DNA of 64,000 nucleotides from Rhinopithecus roxellana (GCF_007565055.1 NC_044549.1:63206882-63270881); one strand, 5' to 3'. Counted from the first letter of the stretch, positions 30,475 to 41,888 are shown. A program made the numbers and translations. The notes: generated by a model from the letters alone, not told the origin.

Positions 30475-31310
30475 TTGAATTTTAGTGTTCTTAGTTGCAA
30501 ATAACGGAATCTGCCCTAGTTAATTTAAGTAGACAAGGAATGTGTTAAAGGATCTAGGTAGTTCACTGAGTTCCTGGGAAAACTGAAGGATGAGGCTTGG
30601 AGCTACAAAGCCATGACTCCTCCAGTGGAGACCCTTCTGCTACCATTGCTGGGCACAGACCCCATACATTCTAGTGACAGAGTGCTGCCATTTCGCTTCA
30701 GTAAGCTGGATGTCTCCGCCACCACCACTTGTGAAGAATGAACTCCGCGTGGCACTTACTTCTAAACCAAAGCCTGTATAAGGATTTGGTCACATATCTG
30801 TTCCCTGGTGCAATGGTTCATTTTATGTGTCCACTTGGTTGGGTCATTGTGCCCAGGTATTTGGTCAACCATTATTCTGGATGTTTTTGTGAGGATGTTT
30901 TTGAAGGAGATCAACATTTAAATCAGTGTACTTTGAGTAAAGCAGGCTGCCTTCCCTCATGTGGGTAGGCCTCATCCAACCAATTTGAGGCCTTAATTGA
31001 ACAAAACCTGATCTCCTCCAAGCAAGAGGGAATTCTGCCAGAAGACTGCCTTTGGACTTGAACCATAACATTGTCTCCTTCCTGAACTCCGTAATTGCAT
31101 CGGCCGATTTCTTAAAACAAATCTCTCCCTCTCTCTATCTACACATACTATTGGTTCTGTTTCTCTGGAGAACTCTGATTACTACACCTAGTTACAAGGG
31201 AAGCTCATTAAGTGAGTTCCTGGCTTAAGCATGTTCAGACCCAACTGAAGAGAAATTCTACAGATATTGGAAAGGTGCTCTAATTGCTAGGTGGCCACAA
31301 AGCCTAGCTA
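30475..31310 (-). mobile_element. Ancient LTR-like repeat (family A), split by MLT2
   Basis: The left piece has GTTCTTAGTTGCAAATAACG and GTGTTAAAGGATCTAGGTAG; the right piece resumes with CCTAGTTACAAGGGAAGC at 31187. The MLT2 LTR lies between them at 30809-31186, so family A is older than that ERVL insertion. Confidence 0.5.
30809..31186 (-). mobile_element. Solo ERVL LTR (MLT2 type)
   Basis: CATTTTATGTGTCCACTTGG, TGTGGGTAGGCCTCATCC, ATTGGTTCTGTTTCTCTGG and AACTCTGATTACTACA match MLT2 read antisense. The flanks CCTGG and CCTAG are a 5-base TSD with one change. No internal viral sequence is present. Confidence 0.82.
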
Positions 31311-31344
31311 ATATTCACTATACTCATTATGCTAATAGTCAAAC

Positions 31345-31628
31345 CAGCAGGGTACAGTGGCTCAGGCCTGTGATCCCAGCACTTTGGGAGGCTGAGATGA
31401 GCAGATGGCTTGAGCCCAGGCGTTCAAGACCAGCCTAGGCAATATGGTAAAACCCCATCTTTACAAAAAATTACCTGGGCGCGGTGGCACATGCCTGTAG
31501 ACCCAGCTGCTCAGGGGGCTGAGGCAGGAGGATTACCTGAGCCTGCTAGGTCAAGGTTGCAGTGAGATGTGACTGTGCCACTACACTCCAGCCTGTGCAA
31601 GTAAGATGCTGTCTCAAATAAAGAAATA
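31345..31628 (+). mobile_element. AluJ-like, full length
   Basis: GATGGCTTGAGCCCAGGCG and ATCTTTACAAAAAATTACC are J-type. AATAGTCAAAC is repeated on both sides as the TSD. Confidence 0.92.
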
Positions 31629-32541
31629 AATAGTCAAACATCATAGCAATCTTTAATATCAAATTAAACTTATCCCTCAATACCACTTCTTTCCCCAATC
31701 CACAGAGAAAAGTAGATAATCATTTGATGTATATCCCTCAAGCTATTTTTTTCCAAGTTGTAGACTTTAAATATGTGTTTGAGGCGTGTGCCTGGTGAGA
31801 TCCCAGGGAGTTCGCCTGAGTTCTCTTGCTCTTCAGACACTATGGTCTTTCTTCTGTATACACCTTCTTCCTTTAATTACATACATTTGTAAATAATGAA
31901 TAACATTTCCCTCAAGAGATTTTCCGATTTTATCTCTTGATCCAAATTAAAGTGTGACCAAAATTTCTTCTCTAGAGAATGATATCGTGTGCCTGTAAGT
32001 AAAGTTATAAGCATTGCAGTCCCATGGGAAGAGGGTGGTAATTCTTTCCTGGCTAAAATTTCATGAAGTCTCATTAATTCAGATTCCTTAAAATCGGAAT
32101 TTGTGATTATTCAACCTTCCCTGGGTTGGAGTTTGCTTTTCATTTCCTCTGGGCAAAGCAATTAAATTTTAAAACAGACAAATTACAAGAGGAATATTTC
32201 AGTAGTACAGTTTTAAAAGGTTTTAGTATCCAACTTACTGGGACCCAAGTGGAACCTGCTACACAGAAGTAATAGAAGTAATTTCTTTTTTTTCTGTAAG
32301 CTAAAAGGAGCAAAGAGGAAGACTGATTCTATCATATGATCTTTAAATTTTCAAACAAGATCCCCATACAATTTGGTCTCTTGCTTTAAACAACAGCAAA
32401 GCTGGAATGTATGTGAGACTTTTGATTTTAAAAGACAGCATTCATCTAGGATTCAGGAACAATCTGTGATCAAATAGAATTATCCAAGAGAAAGGAAGTC
32501 CCAAAATGATCGCCGAAGTGGTCCTCTAAAACAGCAAATCT
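31629..32541. other. Single-copy block, nothing recognised
   Basis: AT-rich; only short frames. I see no repeat that I can name. Confidence 0.6.
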
Positions 32542-32850
32542 GACTGGGCGTGGTGGCTCACGCCTGTAATCCCAGCACTTTGGGAGGCTGAGGCAGGTGG
32601 ATCATGAGGTCAGGAGGTTCAGACCAGCCTGGCCAACATAGTGAAACCCTGTCTCTACTAAAAACACAAAAATTAGCCAGGTGTGGTGGCATGTGCCTAT
32701 AGTCCCAGCTACTTGGGAGGCTGAGGCAGGAGAATCACTTGAACTGGGGAGCCAGAGGTTGCAGTGAGCCGAGATGGTGCCACTGCACTCTAGCCTGAGC
32801 AACAGAGCGAGACTTTGTCTCAAATAAAAATAAAATAAAATAAGATAAAA
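32542..32850 (+). mobile_element. AluS (Sc-like), full length
   Basis: Both arms with ATCATGAGGTCAGGAGG, typical of Sc/Y types. The tail is (AAAAT)n-like. Confidence 0.94.
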
Positions 32851-33735
32851 TCTTTTTAATAAAGCAAGCAAGCAAAATTCAGGCACAATGAGAGTATAAT
32901 TATGAGTTCCTTGAATGTTTTAAAATAAAATTAAAAACCTGTAATGATACTAGTTAAGTTTCTGATGTTGAGGTGGACACAATTCCCTTGGCATGAAGCA
33001 GAATGACACTTAAAAATCATGCTTTTTCAGTAGAGAGAGCCTCTGACCTGTAATCTTGGCCTGCTATTTCTTGGAGAATAGTTTCTGCTTAAAGAAATTG
33101 ATCTCCTCCGCCCTTGGGACACTGGGCAGCATCTGGGGCTGACAGAGAGCCCAGGAAAAAAAAAATTCTGGCTTCCCATGGTGCTGTTTCTGTACCCCAG
33201 TGAGCCATACAGACGTTATTATCTTCCAGCTGTCCTCACATGAAAAACTTGGGAAGCTCTGCAGGAAAAAGAACAAGAGAGCCTCTTCTTTGTACCATTT
33301 TCTTGGCAGCTGTGAGTAACTTTGAGTAACCATCCTCTGACACCTTATTGAATATGGTGTAGGGACACTGTTGGAGACACAGTCCACTATTATCCCACAG
33401 GCCTCTGGGTCCACATCCTTCCAGATTCATCACTTAACAAAAATTACACACGTGATTCATGTTTGTTTCTAAATGTGAGCATTACAGAAGGTGATGATTA
33501 AAAAGTGGCATCCTTTTGTTAACTGTGTTAAGAGTTGGATGTATATCTTTCCAATCCTTTTCTCCAGGCATGAGTAAACATTAACTTTTATTTGTTCTCT
33601 GTCAATCAGCCTATCCAGCTACCTAGCTGTCATCGGTCTATTCAGTCATCTGCTTAACCAACTGAAATGTACATGTACCTGCCAGAAATGAAGGAGGCAT
33701 ATAGGCCAGGCAGCCATTTGATTGAACACTCAACT
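32851..33735. other. Single-copy block, no gene seen
   Basis: The minus frame at 33064-33414 (116 codons) is serine-, phenylalanine- and glutamine-rich without a recognised domain. Confidence 0.6.
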
Positions 33736-34070
33736 GTACAATAGAGGATTCTTCCTGTTGCAAGTAACATAAAACATGACTCAAACCATCTTAAGCAAAA
33801 AATGAAAAAAAAATGTACAGGCTTTCCTTACACAAAGTGTAGGGGCAGGTCCAATTTCAAGTACAGCATGATGCGAGGGTCCAATGACATCATCTAAATC
33901 CTGTGTGTCTCTGTCTCCCCCTCCTCCCTCTTTCCCCGCATTGGCTTCATTCTCCAGCTCCAATGCCAATGGTTGCTGGCCCCATGTCCCTTCAAGTTCA
34001 AGTCCAGGGGAAATATGAAGAGCCCCAGCACAAGTCTCACTGCGTCTCATTGTTTCAGGCCACCCTTTCT
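33736..34070 (-). mobile_element. Ancient LTR-like repeat (family A), first part
   Basis: GATTCTTCCTGTTGCAAGTAAC (in pieces), ACTCAAACCATCTTAAGC, GCATTGGCTTCATTCTCC and AGCTCCAATGCC. It continues at 34306-34480 (TTGAGTCACATGACCCC, CCTGTTAGCTGAAGAAAGG), beyond an L2 tail. Confidence 0.5.
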
Positions 34071-34079
34071 GAAGGAGTC

Positions 34080-34305
34080 GATCCCCTGTCCCTTGTTACT
34101 CCTATTTCCCATTGCTCTGTTTTATTTTCTTCAAAACACTTATTGCCTATTGAAATTATGCTAAGTATTTGTTACTTGTTTATTGTCTGTCTGTTTCTCA
34201 CTGGAAAATAAGCTTCCCCAGAGCAGCATCCTCATCTGGCTTGATCCTTGCTGTATATCTCAGCTCTTCTCTATAAATATTTGTTGAATGAATGAAAGAG
34301 TGAGT
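34080..34305 (+). mobile_element. L2 3' end
   Basis: GGAAAATAAGCTTCCCCAGA, GCTGTATATCTCAGCTC and AAATATTTGTTGAATGAATG are the L2 tail. It falls inside family A sequence. Confidence 0.75.
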
Positions 34306-34480
34306 GAGTCACTGAAGCCAGGGAAATTGCACGCACTGACTGGCCAGGCTTGAGTCACATGACCCCTCTGCAAAATACCTGGAATGAGAGTTGGGGAGAA
34401 GATGGTACTCCAGAGAAAAATCAGGGTCCTGTTAGCTGAAGAAAGGTGACTGGAATGGATGTTGATGGGTAAAAACCACA
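34306..34480 (-). mobile_element. Ancient LTR-like repeat (family A), second part
   Basis: GACTGGCCAGGCTTGAGTC, GAATGAGAGTTGGGGAGAAG, GTCCTGTTAGCTGAAGAAAG. The last segment matches the end of the copy near 57.9 kb (GTCCTGTTACTAGAAGAAAG). Confidence 0.5.
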
Positions 34481-34539
34481 AAGATCCACCACATCAGCTA
34501 AGGTTAGACATGGGTTTCCCACATGTGGGATCAAATACT

Positions 34540-34720
34540 ATAGTGCTATGTTTGAATGTTGGCTTTGCCACTTTGCTTCTCCAAGGTTTGGCTTCCCTCA
34601 TGAATAAAATAAGAAACAGACCTAACTCTTCATGTGACAATTAGAAATAATATACACTAAGCAACAAATAAACAGTGGAGACTCAATAAATAGTAGCTTT
34701 TACTATTTCTGTAGCCCTGG
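34540..34720 (+). mobile_element. MIR
   Basis: GAATGTTGGCTTTGCCAC, CTTCCCTCATGAATAAAATA and AGACTCAATAAATAGTAGC. Confidence 0.7.
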
Positions 34721-35689
34721 TTATCTATTCCACATTCCTAGTGATCATATCTTTTCGGTGTTTTAAACAAATCCAATGCAAAGCACACCTTGAAATCCCC
34801 AAATATAAAGGAATTAAATGTTGTTTAAATGGTCACTCTACTTTTTGAAAGCAAAGTTATCAGAAAATTTGGCCCTAGTGTAGCGTCTCTCTGATACTGG
34901 AGGCTGCCAGTAAACGATAATTTGAGGAGATTCCCAGCCAGGGTGATTTTTAAAATATTTAACAATTGGCCCAGCTGGGCATTGACCTGGGCAGTGATCT
35001 GATGATCACTGGATCAATCAGAACAGATATTGGTCTTACATAGCATGTCTAGCTGTCATCGGATGCTTTCACTGGAGGCCAGTCTAGCCAGGAATCACTT
35101 TTGGTCAACCCAATCAGCCTCTGGTCACAGAGCTTCACATGAGAAGTGGCCAGGGGCTATGCTTCACCACTATCCAGGAAGATCTTTTCCACCCCAATTT
35201 ACGACCAAGGTGTAACTTGGTATGTGTGATGCCAGGGGTGATGGCAGCCCAACCCAAGAGGAAGCTCCTGGGCTTTCCCACATTAAGCCACAGACTCTGA
35301 CCTTTACATCATGCCTGCTCTGCTAATATAGTCACACACTCATTCCTTAATAAGCTTCACTTTCAAACCTGTCCACGTTGTTTCCCTGGCACAGCCAATG
35401 TTTGCTTACAAGTCTCATCTCATCAGTACGAGAAAGGCACTCCTTAACTTTTACCTAAACCCAGAGAAAGTTTCATTTGGTCAACAGTTTGATGATAAGA
35501 GATAAAAGGGAAGAATCTAGAAATGGATAGCCCGTGGAGAAATATAATTTTCTATTTTATACTTGTTGATATATTCTGCCTTGTCAACAATGGTCTTGTA
35601 TCACTTTCTGATTTAAAAAGAAAGCAATATAGGTTTTCTTTTTATTGGTTTTAAAAACAAAGTCATGGAGAATACATTTCCTTCTAAAT
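34721..35689. other. Single-copy block with a short inverted repeat
   Basis: No repeat or gene recognised. CAGTGATC and GATCACTG face each other around TGAT at 34992-35011. The stretch 34960-35060 has several CAATCAG/GATCACT-like words and could be regulatory. Confidence 0.5.
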
Positions 35690-35991
35690 GAGAGGTCAGC
35701 AAACTTTTTCTATAAAGAGCCAGATAGTAAATATTGCAGGCTTTGCAGGCCATATGGTCTCTGTTACAGCTACTCAATTTTGCCTTTGTAGAGCGCAAGC
35801 AGCCAGAGGCAATACACACACAAATGGGTGTGGCTGACTTCCAGTAAAATTTTATTTATTGATGCTAAAATTTGAATTTCATGTAATGTACACTTTCTCA
35901 ATCAGTAGTAAAAATCATTCACAATTTGTAGGTTACACAAAACAGGCAGCAGGCCAGATTTGGCCCACTGGTCATAGTTTGCCAGCCCCTG
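35690..35991 (+). mobile_element. hAT-type MITE, long form
   Basis: GTCAGCAAACTTTTTCTATA, AGATAGTAAATATTGCAGGC, GGCCATATGGTCTCTG, and the far end GGCCCACTGGTCATAGTTTG. The flanks TTCTAAAT and CTCTAAAA approximate an 8-base hAT TSD (consensus NTCTAGAN). Confidence 0.85.
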
Positions 35992-36131
35992 CTCTAAAAT
36001 AATAAAATACCAGAGATGAGATAAAAAGTCCCCTTTAAACTTGCGGAAAATTTCAGACATATACCAAAGCAGAGAGAATAATGTAATAATCCTCCAGGTA
36101 TCCATGACCCTGCTTCAACAATGACTAACTC

Positions 36132-36435
36132 GGCTGGGCGCAGTGGCTCATGCCTGTTATCCCAGCACTTTGGGAGGCCAAGGCAGGTGGATCACGAGGT
36201 CAGAAGTTCAAGACCAGCCTTTCCAACATAGTGAAACCCCATCTCTATTAAAATACAAAAATTAGCCAGGCGTGGTGGCATGTGCCTGTCATCCCAGCTA
36301 CTTGGGAGCCTGAGGCAGGAGAATCCCTTGAACTGGGGAGGTGGAGGTTGCAGTGAGCCGAGATTGCACCACTGCACTCCAGCCTGGGTGACAGAGGGAG
36401 ACTCTGTCTCAAAAAAAAAAAAAAAAAAAAAAAAA
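36132..36435 (+). mobile_element. AluS (Sc-like), full length
   Basis: Both arms and an uninterrupted A tail of about 25 bases. GACTAA recurs on both sides. Confidence 0.94.
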
Positions 36436-36488
36436 GACTAATCATATGACATCTATAGCCCCACCCACTCACCCACTACCCTTTATTC

Positions 36489-36605
36489 AAAGTTTATTTA
36501 TCCAGACATCGTATTTATCCATAGTTATCCATGTGTATGTTTATCCATAAATCGTATTTAATTTATCCATAGTAAATGTATCAATTTATGATATTTATCC
36601 ATAAA
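36489..36605 (+). repeat. Degenerate TTTATCCATA repeat
   Basis: TTTATCCA words recur about every 15 to 35 bases, at least five times, with CGTATTTA and ATAAAT spacers. This is a decayed local tandem repeat. Confidence 0.6.
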
Positions 36606-36634
36606 TACTTTTATAGACAGTTTTAAAGGTAAGA

Positions 36635-37063
36635 AAGTTGACCCTCAAATAACACAGGTTCAAACTGCATGAGTCTATTTATCTGTGGATTTTCTTTTGC
36701 CTCTGCCACCCCAGAGAGCAAGACAAACTCATCCTCTTTCTCTTCCTCATCAGCCTACTCAACATGAAGGTGATGAGGATGAAAACCTTTATGATGATCC
36801 ACTTCAACCTAATGAATAGTAAATAAATTTTCTCTTTCCTAATAACACTTTCTTTTATCTACCTTACTTTATTGCAAGAATACAGCATATAATACATGTA
36901 ACATACAAAATACGTGTTAGTCAACTGTTTGTTATCAGTAAGACTTCCAGTCAACAGGAGGCTACTACTAGGTACGTTTTCGGAGTGTTAAAAGTGATAC
37001 ATAGGGTTTTGACTGTGTGGGGTGTTGGGGTCCCAATCCTTGTGTTGTTCCAAGGATCAACTG
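36635..37063 (+). mobile_element. Tigger/pogo DNA transposon, internally deleted
   Basis: AGTTGACCCTCAAATAACAC at the left and CAAGGATCAACTG at the right are terminal inverted repeats, with TA following the right end. Inside is ATTGCAAGAATACAGCATAT and the end of a transposase frame. It is a MER44/Tigger-like deletion derivative. Confidence 0.85.
36751..36819 (+). pseudogene. Tigger transposase C-terminal remnant
   Basis: Twenty-two open codons ending in TAG read QPTQHEGDEDENLYDDPLQ followed by PNE. Acidic DEDE plus LYDDPL is the known tail of Tigger transposases. The catalytic domain is gone and the piece has no start codon. Confidence 0.7.
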
Positions 37064-37088
37064 TACTTCATTTTAAAACATTGTTATC

Positions 37089-37372
37089 AGCCGAGTGCAG
37101 TGACATACACGCCTGTAATCGCAGCACTTGGGAGGCCAAGGCAGGAGGACTGTTTGAGCTCAGAAGTTTGAGACTGGCGTGGGCAACACAGTGACACCCT
37201 GTCTTTACAAAAAGTATTTAAAAAGTAGCTGGGTGTAGTGGTGCATGTCAGTAGTCCCAGCTACTCAGGAGGCTGAGGTAGGAGGATCACTTGAGCCTGG
37301 GAGGTCGAGCCTGCACCACTGCACTCCAGCCTGGGTGACACAGTGAGACCCCGTTTCAAAAAACTATAAATT
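37089..37372 (+). mobile_element. AluJ-like with a right-arm deletion
   Basis: GGACTGTTTGAGCTCAGAAG and TGTCTTTACAAAAAGTA are J-type. GGTCGAGCCTGCACCACTGC shows loss of about 25 bases of the right arm. Confidence 0.9.
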
Positions 37373-37379
37373 AAAAAAT

Positions 37380-37402
37380 ATACACACACACACACACACA
37401 CA
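37380..37402 (+). repeat. (CA)n microsatellite at an Alu tail
   Basis: ATACACACACACACACACAC directly after the Alu A-rich tail. Confidence 0.9.
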
Positions 37403-37499
37403 TCATTATCACCCCTAAATAACAATAATTTTAATTTAAAATGTGTTATGAGCAGAATTTTACAAACTCCTTAACTAACACAACATCACCCATGCCTCC

Positions 37500-37740
37500 A
37501 TTACAGGGTAGTGGTTTCTCCAGCCAGACAACCTGCTCTTGAAATATGGTGTCACCACTTAGTAGTGATGGGGTATGGGAAAAGGCACTCAACCTCCCTG
37601 ACCTCAGTTTTCTTATCTGTAAAAATGAGGATGTTAAAAGTATGTGGCTCATAACGTTGCTGTGAGAATTAAATGCCTTAAAACCCATGAAGCACTTAGA
37701 ACAATGTCTGCCACATAGTAAGTGTAGCCAAGTGTTAGCA
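37500..37740 (+). mobile_element. MIR, nearly complete
   Basis: TGACCTCAGTTTTCTTATCT, GTAAAAATGAGGATG, GCTGTGAGAATTAAATGCC and CTGCCACATAGTAAGTG. Confidence 0.87.
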
Positions 37741-38289
37741 ATACCATTAACTTTTGGCTCCTGCTTATGCTCTGTTCTTGGTAAGTCCTCATGGTTGCAA
37801 ATACAGAAGCACCCTGGACAAGCCCAAGTGAAAGGTGTGTTGGGGAGTTGATGTTAGTCTACAGGGACCTCACAGAAGCTAAAAACAGGAAGCAGAGATC
37901 AACTAGCCCTATACAGGAAAACAGGAAAGTCAAAATCAGGGCTATTTGGGAGGCTGCACCTCCTTCCTCTCTCCCAGTCAATCCATTTGCCATTCCCTCG
38001 CAGTGAATGTCTGCTTTGCTTTCTTTTTTTTTCATCCCTGGCCCCGCACGGCTCACAGTCCTGACCATCCTTCCTGACCTCTTAGCAAAGCTTCCACCAT
38101 GAAGTGCCATTCATCTCTGTGTTTCTTAGAGTTCAAATCCTTGAGGAAGAATCGATAAGCTGACCTTTGGTCAGAGGTGAAGTGTCCATCCCTTGGCGTA
38201 CAATGGGGGATAAAGGCTCAAGGTCATAGTATGCCAAGTGACCATTTCAGAAGCCCTGGTGAGCAACTGAATCAATCCTTGAGGAAGGG
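37741..38289. other. Single-copy block, no gene seen
   Basis: Short frames on both strands overlap (37791-38006, 37859-38110), which argues against any being coding. Confidence 0.6.
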
Positions 38290-38720
38290 CTGGGTTATGC
38301 TGTGCTACAAACAGTTAGCCTGAAGCAACAGCCGTTTATTTCTCATCCATATGCACATCTATCAGGAAGGTCTCGCTCCTCCAGAGCCCAGGCTGCTGAA
38401 GCAGCTCCCACCTGGAACCCTGGCAGGGGCAAACAAGTCTCTGGAGAGAAGCCACATTAACTCTGAAAGCTTCTGCTCTAGGCTGGTCACTATCTTCAAG
38501 TGGGCAGGAAAGCACAATCCTACTGTGTGCCCAGGAGAGAGAGTCGAAGTATTTGTGGACATCCTCATGTATAACACAGAGGCGATGATAAACAGCTACC
38601 ATCTGTGTCCTCATCATATCAGTCTGATCCTGTACATAAAGGCCCTCAGAGAAATCCATGAAAACATTACTGTGAAAGTAGATGATCACTTTCTTCCTGG
38701 ATTGAAATGCCCATTCTAAG
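38290..38720 (-). mobile_element. MaLR-like LTR (MLT1 group), tentative
   Basis: GCAACAGCCGTTTATTTCTC, AGAGCCCAGGCTGCTGAAGC, AATCCTACTGTGTGCCCAGG and GTCGAAGTATTTGTGG resemble an old MLT-type LTR read antisense. The 117-122-codon frames crossing it on both strands have no known domain. Confidence 0.5.
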
Positions 38721-39465
38721 GGTAGTAGAGTTTTTTCTTAAGGCAAAAACAGCTGTAACACCATTAACTTTTTCACCCTGGACTCATTTTTCATCTCTTA
38801 AGTCATCAAGATTATTTGAGAACCTCTCCTGGTGCCTCCCATTTCTCTTAAGATAAACAAGTTGAAATTAGTCAGAGTAGTTAGAACAGACCTCGACCCC
38901 TGGTGGGTGAGTAATTGTGCACCTTTCTGAATGAGGCTGATGTTTTCTTTGACAATCATTGCTCTGCCTACTCAAATTCTGTCCGAGATCTCGGTGTCCC
39001 AGCCATGCTGCCCCATTAAAAGTATTCACTCAGATTTTCCACATCTTCTGAATATTTCCCCCTAGAAGTCATCCTGTTTTTGATGTACCACTTCTTGAAT
39101 GTGTGTCTTCCAAATTTTTGGTGTTTTAACCAGTAAGACAACAACTGTTTTATTGCCTGAATAAGCCTAAAGCTAGCTCTGTGCACCATTTTTCTTATGA
39201 GAAAGTCACACCAGCTCATTGCCTGTGTAGCAAGGCCAAAAGTTATACTCCTCACCTCAGATGTGCAAAAAATGTCATTAAAAGAAAAATGTTCCATTAA
39301 TTGGCTCATTTAGCTCTGGAGTCCCCATTTCTGCTAATGGTGGGGAAAATGTAAACTTGACAATTGGAGATCATTCTGCTTCTTCTGGCTTAAAATGGTC
39401 ATTTTCAGGTAATTCTAGTTCAAATTCCCTAAAGGGTCTGTTTCTCTCATCTTAAGAGGTTTCCA
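38721..39465. other. Single-copy block with a 97-codon minus frame
   Basis: The minus frame at 39016-39309 is rich in Lys, Arg, Trp and Phe (WLKHQKFGRHTFKKWYIKNR). It is unlike translated Alu, but I cannot assign it. It could be transposon-derived or chance. Confidence 0.45.
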
Positions 39466-39735
39466 GGACGGGTGCTGTACTCACCCCTGTAATCCCAGCA
39501 CGTTGGGAGGCCAAGGCAGGTGGATCACTTGAAGTTGGGAGCTCCAGATCAGCCTGGCCAATATGGTGAAACCCCCTCTCTGCTAAAAATACAAAAATTA
39601 GCTGAGCGTGGTAGTGCACATCTGTAATCCCAGCTACTAGGGAGCCACGAGAATCACTTGAACTCCAGAGGCAGAGGTTGCAGTAAGCCCAGATTGCACT
39701 ACAATACTCCAGCCTTGGCAACAGAAAAAAAAAAG
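39466..39735 (+). mobile_element. AluS, diverged
   Basis: Both arms with several deletions (GGGAGCCACGAGAATC). The flanks AAGAGGTTT and AAGAGATGTTT suggest the TSD. Confidence 0.9.
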
Positions 39736-39737
39736 AG

Positions 39738-40200
39738 ATGTTTTCATCCTTCATATTATTTCTCAAGATGACATCTGTGAACAACCCAAATGTCCATCCA
39801 TAGTAGCATAGATAAATAAATTGGGGCATAATCACATAACGGAATACTCCCCAGCATCACGGGGAAATGAACTGCTACCCACAATGGCATGGATGAATCT
39901 CAGAGGTATAATGTTGAGTGGAAAAATCAGACAACAAAGACTATACACTGTAGGATTCTACTTCTATGAAGTTCAAAAACTCACCTATCATGATCGAGTT
40001 ACAAAATGGTTATCTTTGGCAGAGGGTATTGACTGGAAGAAGGCACAAGAGAGCCTTCTAGGGTGCTGGCCTGGCCTATATCCTGATTTGGGTGGTAGGT
40101 ACATAGGTGTACGCATAGGTGTGCACGCATTGAGCTGTATGCTTAGCATTTGTGTACTTCGCTGTGTGTTGCATCTCAATAAAGCAGTAACCACCACAAA
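39738..40200 (+). mobile_element. Old L1 (L1M) 3' end
   Basis: GAACAACCCAAATGTCCATC, GGATGAATCTCAGAGGTATA, ATGTTGAGTGGAAAAATC, GGATTCTACTTCTATGAAG and CATCTCAATAAAGCAG. The last is the polyadenylation end of an L1M. The 184-codon frame through it (39821-40375) is L1 3' UTR plus flank, not a gene. Confidence 0.85.
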
Positions 40201-41059
40201 CACAGCTTCTGGATACAGGAAAGAGCTTAACCAGCTTTGGGTGCTAAAGGAGGAACCGCTCGTCTATAGCAATCCACTGGCCTTCCTGGAGAGGTCTTTC
40301 CAAGTAGTCGGTTTGTCCTTTGACAGCACCGCTGAGGAGTGTCTGGATCCCCTGTTCACGTCTCCTTTGCTTTAACCTCCTGTGGTGAGGTCCTGGGCTC
40401 CACTCCAGACCTCTGGTTCACTGGTCCTCTCAGCCTTTTAGCCACTATGCTCCTCAAGCTTGGAAACCCTTGGGGTCCTAAGGGCCTATTGACCTGGATG
40501 TCTCTCTCAGTCATTTCTGCTACCCTGGCCTAGCAGCCACTCCCATCTGGGCCTTCTGAAGGAGGGGCTGTGCCTCCCCTGTGCCAAAAGGGCTTTCTGC
40601 TTACCCCTCTTGTCTGACAGCAACTGCCTGTGATGTTTCCTCTCTGGGGGCTGATGTCCTCCCGTTTCCTGGAGCAATCCTGGGAGAAGGGAAAGAGGGA
40701 AAGAAACTGTATTGACATGCACAAAAATAAGGCACACCGAGAGGTATTTTAAAATCTATTATGTCCCTTACCCTTGATTTATTTTAGGTAGAGTCTGGTT
40801 TCTTTTCATTATGTGACTTGGGTGATTCAAATCAGCATGGTTAGGATAGAATCATGGTATTTCAGCAATGAAGAGGTTCTTAGTCATCATTTCATACTCT
40901 AAGAGGGACGGTTTCCAATTGTGTGGTCCTAAGTATATGAATACACTTATTTTCCTGCTTCCCACCCAGCCCCGAACACACATAAACATCACTCATCAAT
41001 CATTATGATCGCCAAGAAGATGCCTCCAGACACATCCACAGTTCTTAATGTGCCAAGGC
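40201..41059. other. Single-copy block, no gene seen
   Basis: Short frames only. Moderately C-rich around 40370-40620, without CpG enrichment. Confidence 0.6.
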
Positions 41060-41190
41060 AGGGTTTTAGCCTCATTTATTTATTTTGCAGATAAGGAAAT
41101 TGAAGCCCAAAGCAGAAAAATGACTTATCCAGGCCCCTGACAAAACAGGGCCTGATTTCCAGTTCCGTGAGATTTGTATGTCACCCTCTT
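41060..41190 (+). mobile_element. MIR fragment
   Basis: TTTTGCAGATAAGGAAATTG, AAGCCCAAAGCAGAAAAATG, ACTTATCCAGG. Confidence 0.65.
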
Positions 41191-41699
41191 AACTTTTGGT
41201 GTAAGTTTGAGGAACTAAAACGAGGCACTGCAAGGGAACTTCTGTTTCTTACTGAATTTCTGCTTTCCTTTCTGGCAGTAGAAGCGGTCCCATGTCACTT
41301 CCTCTTTCCCTCCCTGAGAGTTAGCAGATAGTGTGGTGCCAGAGCCATTGCTTCCCTCTCAAGCAGGGACAGTGGAGGCATGTCTGAGAACTTGCTGACA
41401 GACACACCCAGCATGGACCTGCCCTATTTATCCACACTCTCCACCCTGACCACATTAGACAGACATGCAAACACTCAGTATCCGGCAAATCCCCCACCAC
41501 CTACCCTGCCAAGTCTCATTACAGATCCATAAAAGACAGTGAAAATACACCTAGGTCTGATTTATTCTACTTTAGATGCAAAGACTGTTCCATCCTAACA
41601 CCCCGTGTCATTCAGACACAGGCAACTTGATGCTGGCAGTGTGTGGAGCAAAGTAAGTGAGGAGGAGGTTCAGCACAGTGGCTGGGAACACAGGAGTGA
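41191..41699. other. Single-copy stretch, nothing recognised
   Basis: No repeat or gene signal. Confidence 0.6.
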
Positions 41700-41888
41700 G
41701 AGCCATTCGTTCATGCGTTCATGTAAGCACTCATTCATTCATGCATGCAAGCATTCAAGCACTGGTCCATTCATTCTCCATTCCAGTGTTTATTGAGCTC
41801 TTACAACCGTTGGGTTCATTCTGGGCATCAGGTAACATGCTGGTAAACACAATAGATGTGTTCCAACCTTGTGAACTTACCATCTTTA
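41700..41888 (-). mobile_element. L2 3' end, antisense
   Basis: (CATT)n-type tail words, then GTGTTTATTGAGCTCTTAC, TTCTGGGCATCAGGTAAC and CTTGTGAACTTACCATC. Confidence 0.75.

Noticed and set aside
39821..40375. 184-codon plus-strand frame
   Set aside because: Its first two thirds are L1 3' UTR; the rest is flank.
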